NCBI GenBank assembly: GCA_950106755.1
Contig: OX467082.1
Location: 14,012,001-14,076,000 of the forward strand
DNA from: Climacium dendroides
Taxonomy: Eukaryota > Streptophyta > Bryopsida > Hypnales > Climaciaceae
Direction of reading: 5' to 3'
DNA length: 64,000 bases
Part shown: positions 41,568 through 52,499 of the stretch, piece by piece
How positions within the stretch are numbered: position 1 is the first letter of the stretch
Layout of the letters: the number at the start of each line of letters is the position of its first letter
Translations under genes and position numbers: made by a program
The notes under the pieces: model-generated
Databases searched by the model: none
Seen by the model: the letters and a program-made list of their open reading frames with translations, nothing else
Told to the model about the DNA's origin: nothing

Positions 41568-42085
41568 CCCAGCTCTCTGGCTTTGGCGATGCTAAATGCC
41601 AATGCTAAATGCTCGTGCTTACCCTCCCCAATTCGACATACCCAATATAGCCCACAATCCAACCGCGTCGATCGAACTCAAGAATCGAGAAGCCGAGTGC
41701 AGGGATGTAGGGATTCATCAAGGCACGGGGTGGGATTGCTCACCGACAGACAGCATTCTACGAGAAACCGTGTGTTGGAGATCGGAATGAGATGGGACAT
41801 CTGCGGGTGAGAGAGCTCGGGACGGCGGCCACGTGCACGGGGAAGACGAAGAGGAGCAACTTGCGCTTGGGAAGGATCGGGATGAAGGCAATGAGTGTCG
41901 AAGGAGGACGGACGGACGGACGGACGGACGGAAGGGAATCGTCGTCAGTGGGGCCAGCGAATTCCCGACCGACGTCGAATGCCGTCCTGGAAAGCCGCGA
42001 TTGAAGGAGATTGGATCACCATGCTTGCAACGAGAGGAAAGGGAGGAGGTCCATAAAGCGCCCATTTAAGAGCTGGAAATTAATT
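41568..42085 (-). promoter_or_regulatory. leader/promoter region of the ankyrin kinase, with (GGAC)n
   Basis: GC-rich leader containing a pure GGAC tetranucleotide run of about 6.5 units at 41906-41932 (GTCC on the transcript strand). Overlapping open frames on both strands are artefacts of GC-rich composition. The sequence turns AT-rich at about 42065, where dispersed-repeat copy 2 begins. Confidence 0.5.
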
Positions 42086-42295
42086 TGGGGAGGGTAAACT
42101 TTTCCAGTAAATTTTTCTTGAAAAACAAATGGGATTGGCATCTAATTCAAGTTGTTTCATAGGTTTTGGAGCTTTGTGAAATTAGTTATGAATTTTTGAA
42201 GTTGAAACACAAAAAACACAAAAAAGTATCTTCTTGAAATGTCCTCGGTTTACACTAATTGTTGGTGCAATGAAAAAACAAAATGTATCTTTGCA
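42086..42295 (+). repeat. gene-proximal dispersed repeat, copy 2 of 3
   Basis: Matches 7992-8183 and 58332-58560: GGCATCTAATTCAAGTTGTT (42137-42156), then GTGAAATTAGTTATGAATTT, and later AACAAAATGTATC. It lies about 520 bp upstream of the kinase ATG, in opposite orientation to the gene. Confidence 0.65.
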
Positions 42296-43479
42296 TTAAT
42301 AGAAAATGAAAAAACAAACAAACTGCCCTTCTCCTTTCCCATGTAACTCTATCTTTATTTCTTACGTGGACTTTTAATCCTTTTAAAAAAAATTAAAAGA
42401 AAGATAAAACAAACTTCACCTTTCATCTAGGCAACTTCAAACACAAACTAAAGTCTCAAAATGTCTTTAAGTATAGAAATAAGCAAACTAATGCCAAATA
42501 GTTGTTTAATAGAGGTAAAAAAAGTAGAGTTTACTCCATATGGATGGATTAGACTCTCCAAAAAACCTCTATTTCAACAACAAATATAAATTTATACATA
42601 ATATATGCATATTTAATGCAACACTATCACTAATGAACAGACTTACTTTGCCATGTAGACTACCATTTAGATCCAGAAATAGCTTGAAGGGGAGTTTAAC
42701 ATGTACAACAAAGACGGAGCTAAGATTTGGGGTGTACCGTTTTTAGCAATTGGAATGTCACTAGATTATTCTTACAAATGTAAGAATATAGTGGCGACAT
42801 TAAATGTAACAGTGGTGCTCTAAATTTCAACATTCATCCACATAATGAATAGAAAACATTACATTAGCACATATCCCATATCCATAATTCTATTTTCATC
42901 CACAATTTGGCAATTTCATCCACGATTTTTTTTCTAATTTGAAGTTTTTGACAATACTTGGGTGATACTTGGTGATAACTATATGAAAATTAGGTGGTAC
43001 CTATGTAAATTTTGACTACTGGTCTCTAAATACAGCAGTAATCTGGCTATTTTGACCCCCAAAAAAATGAAAATTTCATTTTAAAAAATAGCCAACAGGC
43101 TGTAGCCAATTGTCCAGAAAAATCGTGCATACAAGAAACACTGGACGGAAGTGCCTTTTGTGTGGGTTTCCAATTGAATAACTTTAGCTTATTATTATAA
43201 GAATGGAAGTCTCTGTCGGAGTCAAATGCACGCAGAAGCTGCAGCCAGAGTTGCAGCTTGGAGTGGCCAACAGAAAAACCAATGGAAGGCTGGGACGTGG
43301 GGAGGCCTGCGCGAGGGGCGGCAGCAGAGTGACGCATCTGATGCTGCCTTCCAAGTCTTGGACCTCCGATAAAGGTAGAAGCACCGGTAGTAGATCATTT
43401 ATTATTTTAATCATTTATTAATAAGCGATGTTGGAGCAGATGGTGAGGAGTACGATTGTACCAGGTGGTGGAAAGTTTT
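42296..43479. other. AT-rich spacer with a GC-richer patch
   Basis: No gene is recognised. A patch of higher GC at about 43200-43390 has short overlapping open frames on both strands without family resemblance. Confidence 0.45.
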
Positions 43480-43790
43480 CTCATGTACGAAGATAGGAAA
43501 TATGGGGATAGCAAAATTTTCAGAATTTTATTCCGCAAATTGAAATTGCTGTGAATATTGGGAGCCAAAAAGTGCACTTGTATAGTAGCCAATGTTTAGA
43601 GTCTTCCAATTCTGGTTTTTCAAGGACTACTTTCTCACTCACTACTTCCTACTTTCTTGCTCACTACTGTACTTTGAGACATGTGTCATAACCTTATTAG
43701 TTCCAACCTTGAAAAAGACAAGAAAGAAAACATTCCAAGCTTGAGTTCCGGCCTAAAGTTGGAAATAGCGCACCCTCCAAGTCGGGTACT
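43480..43790 (+). repeat. dispersed repeat D, copy 1
   Basis: About 300 bases matching 58835-59130 in inverted orientation. Shared stretches are GGGAGCCAAAAAGT (43560-43573), a CCAATGT.TAGAGT.TTCCAAT block, a CTCACTCACTAC block, GAGACATGTGTCAT (43676-43689) and CATTCCAAGCTT (43731-43742). Confidence 0.65.
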
Positions 43791-44457
43791 AGGTATGGTT
43801 GTCAACTAATGCTTCTACCTTAGATGTTCAATTCCTACACGATTTTCACAAATTTGGGACCACTCCATTGAAAGCTTGGTGGAGGAGAGAGAAGGAAAAT
43901 TTGATGTGCTCAACTTTGGAAAGGGATTCATTTGACAACGTCTCTTTTGACTTCCACTTACTTCAATTCTCTTCTAACTTCCACTTACTTCAATTTAAAA
44001 AGAAAAGAAAGAAAACAAGCAACTACTCTATTGGCAATGGCTTTGTTTTTGAGTCATTGGTTTGCTTTTCAAGTAATGTCTTGTTCGAATCTTCTAATAT
44101 TGTAGCTATTGTCAATACAATGTTTCTTCTCTTTGGGAGTGCTAGAGTCAATAAACTTAGGAAAGGGATATGGTACCAGAACCTGTCAGGGTGTATTTAT
44201 GTTTAGAATATCTTCAATGTGCAAAAGAAAACAGCCAAGGAAAATATTACTAACAATTGATTGATATGGAATTAGAACTAATAGTAATATTGTTGGAAGT
44301 GCATCAAAGCTCACATGAAATAAGCAGAAGAAAATTTTAGATTTGAAAATTGACAGAAATCATAGAGGCTGCGAGAAATCATGCTTATGAATGAAGAATC
44401 ATACAAATGGTACACTTCTAATGCTAAGTTTCATCAAAGGGAGTTGAACTTCGCCCC
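43791..44457. other. spacer, no gene recognised
   Basis: Contains a 135-codon plus-strand open stretch (43799-44206) with an internal repeat (CTTCCACTTACTTCAATT at 43950 and 43978) and low-complexity Phe/Ser/Asn composition. It borders repeat D and has no recognisable domain. Confidence 0.4.
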
Positions 44458-45090
44458 AGCTGCAAACCCAAGAACAGGTAAGTGCGGTCCTCAAGGAAAC
44501 GAACACAACGTTACGCAGAATTCAGAATAAAAACGCAGGATATTCAAGTCTAAAACTTCGACTGCTCTGGTCATTTAACACACTTAGAATCAACGGATGA
44601 AGATTTGACCTACTCCTGCATTGAAATTAACCAAGTCCACAACCGCCACTCACCACAAACGGTGTGAATTAGGGTAACGAACGAAACACAACCTCCACCA
44701 GTTGCAAACTCAATGCAATCATACACAACCTAAAGAATCTTTCAATTCACAAACACCACGAACATCTAAACCCAAAATTGGCAACTCCCGTAGACACTGT
44801 GAACACTGTGATATTGCTCACTTCAACAGTCAACAAAACTTTCAACAAATCGCACAATTCCCAATCAACAACGCAAAATTCCGCAATACGAATTCTCCTG
44901 CTTGAAACCTCAATCATCTTCCCGGCTGCAAGCCCCCACTTTTCAGCAGAAATGCACATAATCCCTACAACCCAATCCTCCAAACCTTCATCCCAAGCAA
45001 TTGCGATGTGTTGGGTTGGGTACCTAGAAGAAGAAGGATTTGTCGAGGAGGAACTTTTCCTTGCCGTGCAGGAGCAGGTGGTTGTCAAGG
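44458..45090 (-). pseudogene. duplicated OEP21 exon 1/intron 1 fragment
   Basis: 633 bases, highly similar to 51830-52473 in the same orientation. Read on the minus strand, the copied exon part starts at the tenth codon of OEP21 (LDNHLLLHGKEKF) and lacks the initiator. The last codon before the splice donor is TAG instead of CAG. The remainder corresponds to intron 1. The duplication breakpoints fall inside exon 1 and intron 1, so the fragment cannot make protein. The source is the intact gene 7.4 kb to the right. Confidence 0.9.
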
Positions 45091-45498
45091 TTAACAATTT
45101 CAAGTAAGACGAATCCATTTTGTCTCCATCCATTTTTCAATTCACACTAAATGCAAAGTGGGATTGAACTCAAAACATTTTAGTGGGACGTGCAGCACAA
45201 AGCGACAGTAATTGATCTTTTGCAATGCAAACATTTAGTATGTCTTTCAATAAATGACACCGATCACTTCAATACATCCGGTGTTTAGGTTTTCGAAGAG
45301 CAGTTTTTACAAAAAGGAATCTACGGCCACCTTCAAATGCAGGCGAATCCAAAAATTTGAGTGTTCATGTAAGTGCAATAACTCCAACTGCTAAGTAACT
45401 GTGAAGGTCAGCAATTTGCAGAATTAGTAAGAATTTGCAGAACTTCTAGCAGAATTTCAAGCATGTTCTACTAAGTTTGAAAAAAGCTATGCTTGGCA
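45091..45498. other. spacer between OEP21 fragment and UBL-RING relic
   Basis: No gene or repeat could be supported; probably the 3' flank of the adjacent minus-strand pseudogene. Confidence 0.4.
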
Positions 45499-46717
45499 TC
45501 ATAGCTTCTCAGCACAATGTGGACACGTTGTATTGTTCTTTTTCTCCCACTTAGCTAGGCACTGATCGTGAAACGTATGTCCACAACCTGCAACACGTTG
45601 CGGAAACTTGGCAATACTAAAACTGAAGTAGCAAATGGGGCAGTCTCCATTGCCGTGGACACCCTTCTTTCGGTGCAACTGAAGAGGCTTCGCAGTGATA
45701 AGAAGGCTCTTCCAAGTAGCAGTACTTTCCGTTGAGGCTTCATCAAATCTCGCATACTTTTTTCCAGCCACCATCCATTGACTCCTCACATCCATTGATG
45801 CAACTCCCACTCAGTTTCCGACCCTCAAACATCCATTCACATTCCCGGAAGCCACAAGTTTCAGGTTCAATACTGAACTTACAGACTGGGCAAGAGACGT
45901 CGTCATCGGAGAGCAAGTTGAAAGCAGTCATCCCAAGCCCGCAAATCACCATCTCTAAACAAGCTTTGCACTTGCGGTTGGTGCACCTTCAATGTTCAAG
46001 CCTTCCACTGACAGTCTCCACTGAGGTGCGTTCTTTGAGAGGGGGATCAAGTCAAGAAAATCTGTGTTTTCAAGATCTACAAACTCCATTGGGTTTGGAT
46101 TCGAAGTTTGGAATTCTAGTTTAGGGTTCTTTAATTTCCATGATTTCAGTTTTAACCCCTCCCAACAACTTACCCATAAGGCGAATGTAGCATCCAGGTT
46201 TTAAGTTGCACTCCTTCAGTGTTGCTTCATCTGAATTGAGTTGTCTTCCTTCACTTGTCAACGAAATCATCCCATAAGACATGCCTTCGTTTCTCGCAAT
46301 GAGGTTCTTCAACTCTTGAATCGTGCTGTCAAGACTAGGCAACGCCACTTGGTAAGTCTTTCTCTCTAGATTTTCAATGTTGAAGGAAATTCCACTTCCA
46401 AGATCGTTGAGAGGGGGAGCTTTAGTGTGAACGCAGAAGCGAGGAGGACCAATTCGGAAGTCTGGAAGGAAGCTGCTAAGTTTCCTTGCATTTGTTAACT
46501 TCACGCCATTATACAGCACTGCATTGACAGAAAGATTCTTCTGGGTGAAGATGCAATCCTTCAAGTCTCCAATTGTTTCACAATTTTCGATGGAGACTGC
46601 AAGGAATCCAAGGAATCGTTTTTGTTGAATGTTGCTGAATTGGAGACACTTCAGTGGTCGAGGAGAAGGTGTGCCCTGTTTCCGCAACGAGGACCTCCTT
46701 GCTCGAGTGAGCTTCAT
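45499..46717 (-). pseudogene. ubiquitin-like/zinc-ribbon/RING-H2 protein, frameshifted
   Basis: Order on the minus strand: two ubiquitin-like repeats (46717-46121, the second ending GKLLGG), a linker starting near 46089 (WRLSVEGLNIEG), a Cys-rich segment (CKAC, CPVC, TCGFRECEW) and a C-terminal RING-H2. The RING reads CPIC..CGHTFHDQC..CPHC, with all eight ligands. These lie in different frames. There is a stop after the second UBL repeat (46121-46123), a shift of -1 near 45983 exactly where a Cys codon is expected, and another shift near 45820. No splice sites of usable spacing explain them (one possible intron would be only ~46 nt). A RING E3-ligase-like role is suggested by the domain, but the gene is probably dead. 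The start ATG at 46717 gives a basic N-terminus. Confidence 0.7.
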
Positions 46718-48036
46718 CTTCGTCCACTTGATTCAACTCCCCAGTATCGGAACAGTCTTAGTTTGTGTCTGTTACTGTTGGCCTGCACAACTCAAACGCA
46801 CAGCTTTTTAGAAGAGATTCACATATGGGGTAGAATAGACTATGACCACTCAGATTTGCAATTTGGATATCTTTGTGCAATGTGTTGATTGTTGGTTGTA
46901 TTTTTCAGAAAAAGAATTGGTTGGATCAATTGAAATACAAGTGGAATCATATTAATCTAATAAGAACTGAAATCGATATGAATTTTCAAGCCCAATCATA
47001 CAAAATCCTCATTCCAAATCCATTTCAACAAATTTTATTCAAGAAATGATAATATTTTGTTTGTAATCAAATTTAAAAGAAGTTTTGAAATTTCCCTTTC
47101 AAAATTTATAAAAAAATATGGATGATAGCATTGGTGAATCTAACCATATAAATGGAATCTAAAATTCAAAAATAACTAGCAACTCAATCATTATTTCATA
47201 AAAGAAAAACTGGCCGACCGATGCTCTCTTAGAGCACTGCGCCTGTAGCCAAACATGTCATAGCTAGATTGCGCAAAGAAACATGGTTCTGAACATAGTT
47301 ACCTGTAATGCTTTGACGCTTGCAACCAAACACGAACTTTCGATTCCAAGGCAGAACTTCGAACGAACTTAGTTAACACAATCCAAGACAAGTTTGTCCT
47401 CGCCACTGAAGCGAACACTGAAATTAAAGCCCGAGATCTGCAGCATTGGTGATCTCGGGTTACTGTATTTGCAGATTGCTAGATCTAGAGGGGAATTGGC
47501 AAAAAGCAGGGCCGAGGGACCTCTCAGATTCACAGACTGCTACTGGCGATGGTGGCGAAGATGGCAGCCCGGACTACGCCACTCAGCAATTGTGAAAGCT
47601 GCGAAATTAACAAAAAATTTCAGCAAAACCTAGTGACCAGTTAGCTTCAATTCTGGAGACAGAGAGAGAGAGAGAGCTAGAGAAGATACGTACAGTATAC
47701 CCCATTATTGGCATTTTCTAACTGTACAAGACCTTCGTAGATCATTTCTAGACTTTCGCACAACTAAAACATCCTTTAGATCGCAACAGCTAAGAGTACC
47801 ATTGTCGTATTTTTTCATAGAAGCAGACCATATGGACAGGTGGGTGGGAATATTAATTATTCTCGTTCAAGCAGGGGTATCGATCCGGCCATGCCAGTAC
47901 TTGTATAATCGAACTGATCGTAGTAGAAATAGGAACACTGCCGGCGTCATGCAATCACGTACTGAAACCGAATTGTTCACACAACGTAATGGAAAATAAA
48001 AACCATATATCATATATATAAATGTCATACCAAGAG
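46718..48036. other. spacer with small hairpin and (GA)n
   Basis: A 9-bp perfect stem CCCGAGATC/GATCTCGGG (47430-47438 and 47451-47459) with a 12-base loop, and a short (AG)n run (47661-47676). Normal GC from 47200 to 47650, but no coding region can be supported. Confidence 0.45.
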
Positions 48037-48090
48037 AACCGAGGAGGGCCGATCCGGAAGTGTGGAAGGAACTCAAGTTGCTCACCTTCA
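48037..48090 (-). pseudogene. fragment of the ubiquitin-like repeat gene
   Basis: The minus strand reads EFLPHFRIGPPRF, matching SSFLPDFRIGPPRF of the first ubiquitin-like repeat at 46450-ish. The DNA matches over about 45 bases. It is too short to be functional, and it directly abuts a foldback repeat, suggesting capture or a duplicated remnant. Confidence 0.6.
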
Positions 48091-48100
48091 TCACGATCAC

Positions 48101-48329
48101 GGTTGTCATATCGAACGTAATCTCATTGTTCACGGACAAAATCGAACCGATTAGGGTTGACCGGCTGCAAATTTCAGAGGCTTATAACTTTTGCAAAAAT
48201 ACTTCAAATCGGGAAAATGAGATGTTTTTAGGTATCTATAGTTTTTAATCGCAGTTTCTAATCGCCGGTCAACCCTAATCGGTCCGATTCTGTCCGTGAA
48301 CAATGAGATTCTGTCCAATATGACGATTG
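48101..48329. repeat. foldback inverted repeat, ~64-bp arms
   Basis: Arms 48101-48164 and 48265-48329 are inverted copies at roughly 85 per cent. The longest identical block covers CTCATTGTTCACGGACA and CCGATTAGGGTTGACCGG. The spacer is 100 bases. Transcribed, it would form a long hairpin. No target duplication could be defined. Confidence 0.8.
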
Positions 48330-48799
48330 TGTTCACGATCGCGTTTTGTTGACCTCACCTTCATATATGTACGTTGTCATTGCTCCAGTTAGCGCCCTCT
48401 ATTGTTGTGCGAATTGAGAGCTGATTTCTCCACCGAATTGCTCCTGCACATAAATTAACTGGTTCGTGATCCCCTTTGAAACATAAAGCTTCTGGAGAAC
48501 AGAGTTGTAATCATCATACGTTCATTAATATGAAATTCAACATCAACCATCACAATTCATTATTATCGTTTTTGTCATTATTCCGACTGTACACAAGTTG
48601 CAATTGATTTAGTGAAAAAAGATTACATATTGAGGTACGTACATGCAATTGAATGCAGCTATTTTTGAAGCACAGAACTGAGAACACATCCAGAATTCGA
48701 ATTATTTTTGGACCCTACTGTACAGTACATCGTGGCGATGAGTTCCAAGCGTACAATTCATCAAAACAGTCGTGATGAATAGAGTTAGGTGATACTTGG
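48330..48799. other. spacer, nothing recognised
   Basis: No gene, TIR or tandem repeat could be supported between the foldback repeat and the next TTAA-family copy. Confidence 0.45.
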
Positions 48800-49199
48800 G
48801 TAAGATTATTGTGTTTCAATCCCATCTTATACTTGAACCTACTTTTACTTAACAATTTCTTAAAGAATGAAAATTAAGTGTGTTTTTTTTAAATTTTTTT
48901 CCTAGACTCTCAATTCAATTCTTCAACACAAATTTTTTTAATTCAAAGTCTATAGTGAAATTTTTTTCCACAAATGACAATAGTCAAAGTCATCTGAAAT
49001 TGCAAACCAATGTTCAAGAAAACTTCTTTTTTTCCAACTTTGAATGCTAATATCTCTCAATCTTTACCACGTGATCTCAGACAAGTAAATTACAAGATCC
49101 TAAAAAATGTTATGTGCTTTGTTTTCTTAGGCATGCATCCAAAATGGCAGTTTTGAGTGGTTTTTGACAAAACAATGACCTTGGGCCTTTAAGGGTTAA
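48800..49199. repeat. TTAA-bounded repeat family, reversed truncated copy
   Basis: The right end read inward is TTAACCCTTAAAGGCCCAAG (TTAA at 49196-49199), followed by a CAAAAACCACTCAAAACTGCC block that matches the reference copy's left end. The other half carries the AGTAAAAGTAGGTTCAAG landmark and is internally deleted. Confidence 0.65.
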
Positions 49200-49363
49200 T
49201 CCATGTACATTTTGTGTACATTTTTGTCATAAATTGTATCCCTTAAGTACATAAGGGAATAATTGTAACAAGAGTGGAAACAGGTTGGTATTCCTTATGG
49301 AAGGTAGAAGACACTGGAACGATTGGTACCTAATAGCATGTCCTATATTGAACCCTATTAACA

Positions 49364-49522
49364 CACTAGAAGAAACCTGCGTTTTAGGTGACGTTTTGTA
49401 ATTTTTTCAGACGGATTTTAGGTGACGTTGGAAAAAACACAAGTTGTGTTTTTTCCGACGTCACCTAAAATCTGTCTGAAAAAATTACAAAACGTCACCT
49501 AAAACGCAAGTTTCTTCTAGTG
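49364..49522. mobile_element. palindromic CACTA-type MITE, 159 bp
   Basis: The whole element is an inverted repeat of 79-base arms around one central base with only three mismatches. It begins CACTAGAAGAAACCTGCG and ends with the inverted CACTAGAAGAAACTTGCG. A perfect 3-bp duplication, ACA, flanks it (49361-49363 and 49523-49525). CACTA ends plus a 3-bp duplication identify the superfamily. High arm identity suggests a recent insertion. Confidence 0.9.
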
Positions 49523-50517
49523 ACAATAACCATATACAATAACTACACCTAATTACATCTTAATAAACATTATTCTTATTCCAAAATTGCCTAATTTTTC
49601 ATTGGATCTTATTGGAAAGTCCAAAGAGTATTCTAGATTTTTGTCTTCTACACTTCTTGAAAATCATATGAACAACTTATGAATTTTACAAAGTGTTGAA
49701 AATAGGTATACCCAAAAGCAACCCTAGACTCTCATGAAGAAAGTTTGAAGAAAGTTTAATGAGGTTGGTGTTAGGTTGGTCCAACCAACTGCAGTTACCG
49801 TAATCAAACTTGGATGCCCTTCCACTAGCAAGTTGGGAGTCGGTGTAAGCACGATTGCCTTTGTGTCTATGTCCCACTGAGATTCAAATTCAAATGAAAA
49901 CCGGGTGTGTCTGCTATCACAGTGATACACAACTTCCCACTTTGAACTGATAAAACTTGTCCTCAATAGATTTTGCTCTTGTACCCAAAGTGATCCCTCG
50001 GGACAGCTCTACATTGATTCCCGACAATTCACACTCCAAAAACATAAGTCGAAATGCTTAAAAGTGAAGCAAATAATGCCTTATATTCTCCAAAACCTGT
50101 CATTGTTTATCAACACTAAATTATATACTACATGTCAATAATAGGAGCCCACGTGAGGAGCCCAGCTAAAGCCTCGAATGCTTGTCAGCAGCACCGCAAC
50201 GCTAACAACTTCCGAGATCTGCACCAGAAACTATTCGAAGATCTCTTCATGTCCTCAGTGTTCAGCAGCGATTGTTCAATAATCTGTACTTGAGAATTCT
50301 AAATAATTACTGCCTAAGACTCTTGCATCCTGCGACCTGTGATAGACGCCAATCTCGTTCCCAAGGTTCTTCCAAGAAAACTAACTGAAGTTGGAGGGGG
50401 TTTGTCAAATGGATGAGGCCATGGAAGTGGTGGAATTTACACGAAAAAGTATCAGGCAATACGTTCTCAAAAGAAAGGGTTGTTGAAACCTCCTCATAAT
50501 TTTCTGAATCTTATCAA
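49523..50517. other. 3' flank of OEP21, no gene recognised
   Basis: A minus-strand open stretch at 49724-49966 (80 codons, with a WDIDTKAIVLTPTP segment) looks protein-like but matches no family I know; it may be a relic exon. 50090-50500 has gene-like composition and probably includes the OEP21 3' UTR. Confidence 0.4.
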
Positions 50518-52499
50518 TCATAAATCGTAAACTACACTCCAGCCGCCGTTGAGATCATGGTTCAGCGTCCAGTTGTTTTCCCTAATCTGAAAGTATGGCG
50601 TCTGCTCCATAATTGCCACCCAAGTATTAGTAAAGAATTCAACAGTAATACGTCTAATATGCACTGTTACATGCTCTTGCTCGACCTTAATTTGTAAAAT
50701 CAACATGACCTACAGAATAGGACCAAAGTAAGTGAAAACAACACTAACCTGCTTGAAAGCATTATAGCCAACCTTCACCTTTAAATCCTGATCTTCCGTG
50801 AAATTAAAAACCTTGTAACTGAGTTCAATGAGACCCCTCGGCAGTCCCTGCTTCCCAGCATATAACTCCCTTGTCAGATTTGCATTCAGTCGCATCTAAG
50901 GTTACAAGAGCGAAACGCATAGCCATGGTCCATACAAAAGGCTCCAAGTCATGAGCTCAGGGACTGGTCAATTCCAACATAAATAGATCGCCCACCTTTC
51001 TACTGCCTGGATTGAAATTGTAGCCGCCTTTCAAATCGACACTTAGCAAGCCATTGTCTGAAACCGGCAGAGTCTTCTTCCCTTGAATGTCGTAAGTAAA
51101 CTCTCGGAGCAGCGAGTCGAACTTCGCCCCCACATCAAAGCTCGTCAACAGCTGCATGGGAGGATCCAGTTCCAATTGGGCAACTAGGTTAATGGGCAAT
51201 GCAGGATTAGATGCAATTGTAAAAAATATTTTGAAAAACAAACAAAAATAGATGAGAAATTGGAACAAACACTTGCAATTAGGCACTTGTTTCTTTGCAA
51301 GATGTGCCATTTTGTGGAATCTGACATAATGTGTCAGCTCTAGAGTGATTTCACGTGCCTCAGGAAAAAATTTGCGCTTCAGCTGAGCAATTCCATGAGC
51401 AGCTCCTGTATGAGTATTCAGCTTTCCATGCACCTGCCACCAATCAAGAATGCGACACCATTGAGACAGTAAAAAACATTGTCAGTATTGTGAAACCAAT
51501 TGTTGACCGGCAAGAACCAAAATGGAACCCTAAACTGAACCCTTCTAAAGGAGGTTTCCAAGAAGACAAATACTAAGAAGGGGCCGAACAGCCCAAAGGT
51601 GACACGCGGTAGGATCGTTTGCACATTCTAAATCCAATCACACCAGTTGACACGCAATTCCGCCATCATAAGACAGAAGAACCCATGAAACGTATATAGA
51701 ATACATGGACGCAGGATGTGCTTGCTAAGGCACCACCCTTTGAGCAAAACAATACAAAGATTAAAAGTTAAACGAGACAAAGAACTTTGGCAAGCCGGTG
51801 GTGGTAAAACCCTAATAGCCACAACTGGAAGCTGCAAACCCAAGAACAGTTAAGTGCGGTCCTCAAGGAAACGAACACAACATTACGCAGAATTCAGAAT
51901 AAAAACGCAGGATATTCAAGTTTCAAGTCTAAAACTTCGACTGCTCTGGTCATTTAACACACTTAGAATCAACGGATGAAAAATTGACCTACTCCTGCAT
52001 TGAAATTAACCAAGTCCACAACCGCCACTCACCACAAACGGTGTGAATTAGGGTAACGAACGAAACATAACCTCTACCAGTTGCAAACTCAATGCCATAC
52101 ACAACCTAAAGAATCTTTCAATTCACAAACACCACAAACATTCTAAATCCAAAATTGGCAACTCCCGTGGACACTGTGAACACTGCGATATTGCTCACTT
52201 CACCAGTCAACAAAAACCTTCAACAAATACGGTAGCAAAATTCCCAATCAACAACGCCAATCCCACAATTGCGAATTCTCCTGCTTGAAACCTCAGTCAT
52301 CTTCCCAGCTGCAAGCTCCCACATTTCAGCAGAAATGCACATAATCCCTACAACCCAATCCTCCAAACCTTCATCCCAAGCAATTGTGATGTGTTGGGTT
52401 GGGTACCTGGAAGAAGAAAGATTTGTCGAGGAGGAACTTTTCCTTGCCGTGCAGGAGTAGGTGGTTGTCAAGGCTGTTGTAGCGGAGCGATGTCTCCAT
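50518..52499 (-). CDS. OEP21: chloroplast outer envelope pore protein OEP21, 5 exons
   Basis: Encodes a small beta-barrel, anion-selective channel of the plastid outer envelope that passes phosphorylated metabolites and is gated by ATP and triose phosphates in the pea protein. Exons in transcript order: 52499-52407, 51433-51355, 51183-50996, 50895-50749, 50601-50518. They total 591 nt (196 aa; pea and Arabidopsis are ~170-177 aa). The N-terminus METSLRYN and the C-terminus PYFQIRENNWTLN...WSVVYDL are diagnostic of OEP21. The middle carries GKKTLPVSDNGLLSVDLKGG and FNFTEDQDLKVKVGY. There is no transit peptide, as expected for outer-envelope barrels. The exon 2/3 border was chosen to keep frame and remains the least certain. 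The reading of exon 1 is in a different frame from the longest open frame there. Part of exon 1 and intron 1 is duplicated at 44458-45090. Confidence 0.92.

Noticed and set aside
40602..41810. Long plus-strand frames opposite the ankyrin kinase
   Set aside because: They are antisense shadows of a GC-rich, intact kinase reading frame with no domain of their own.
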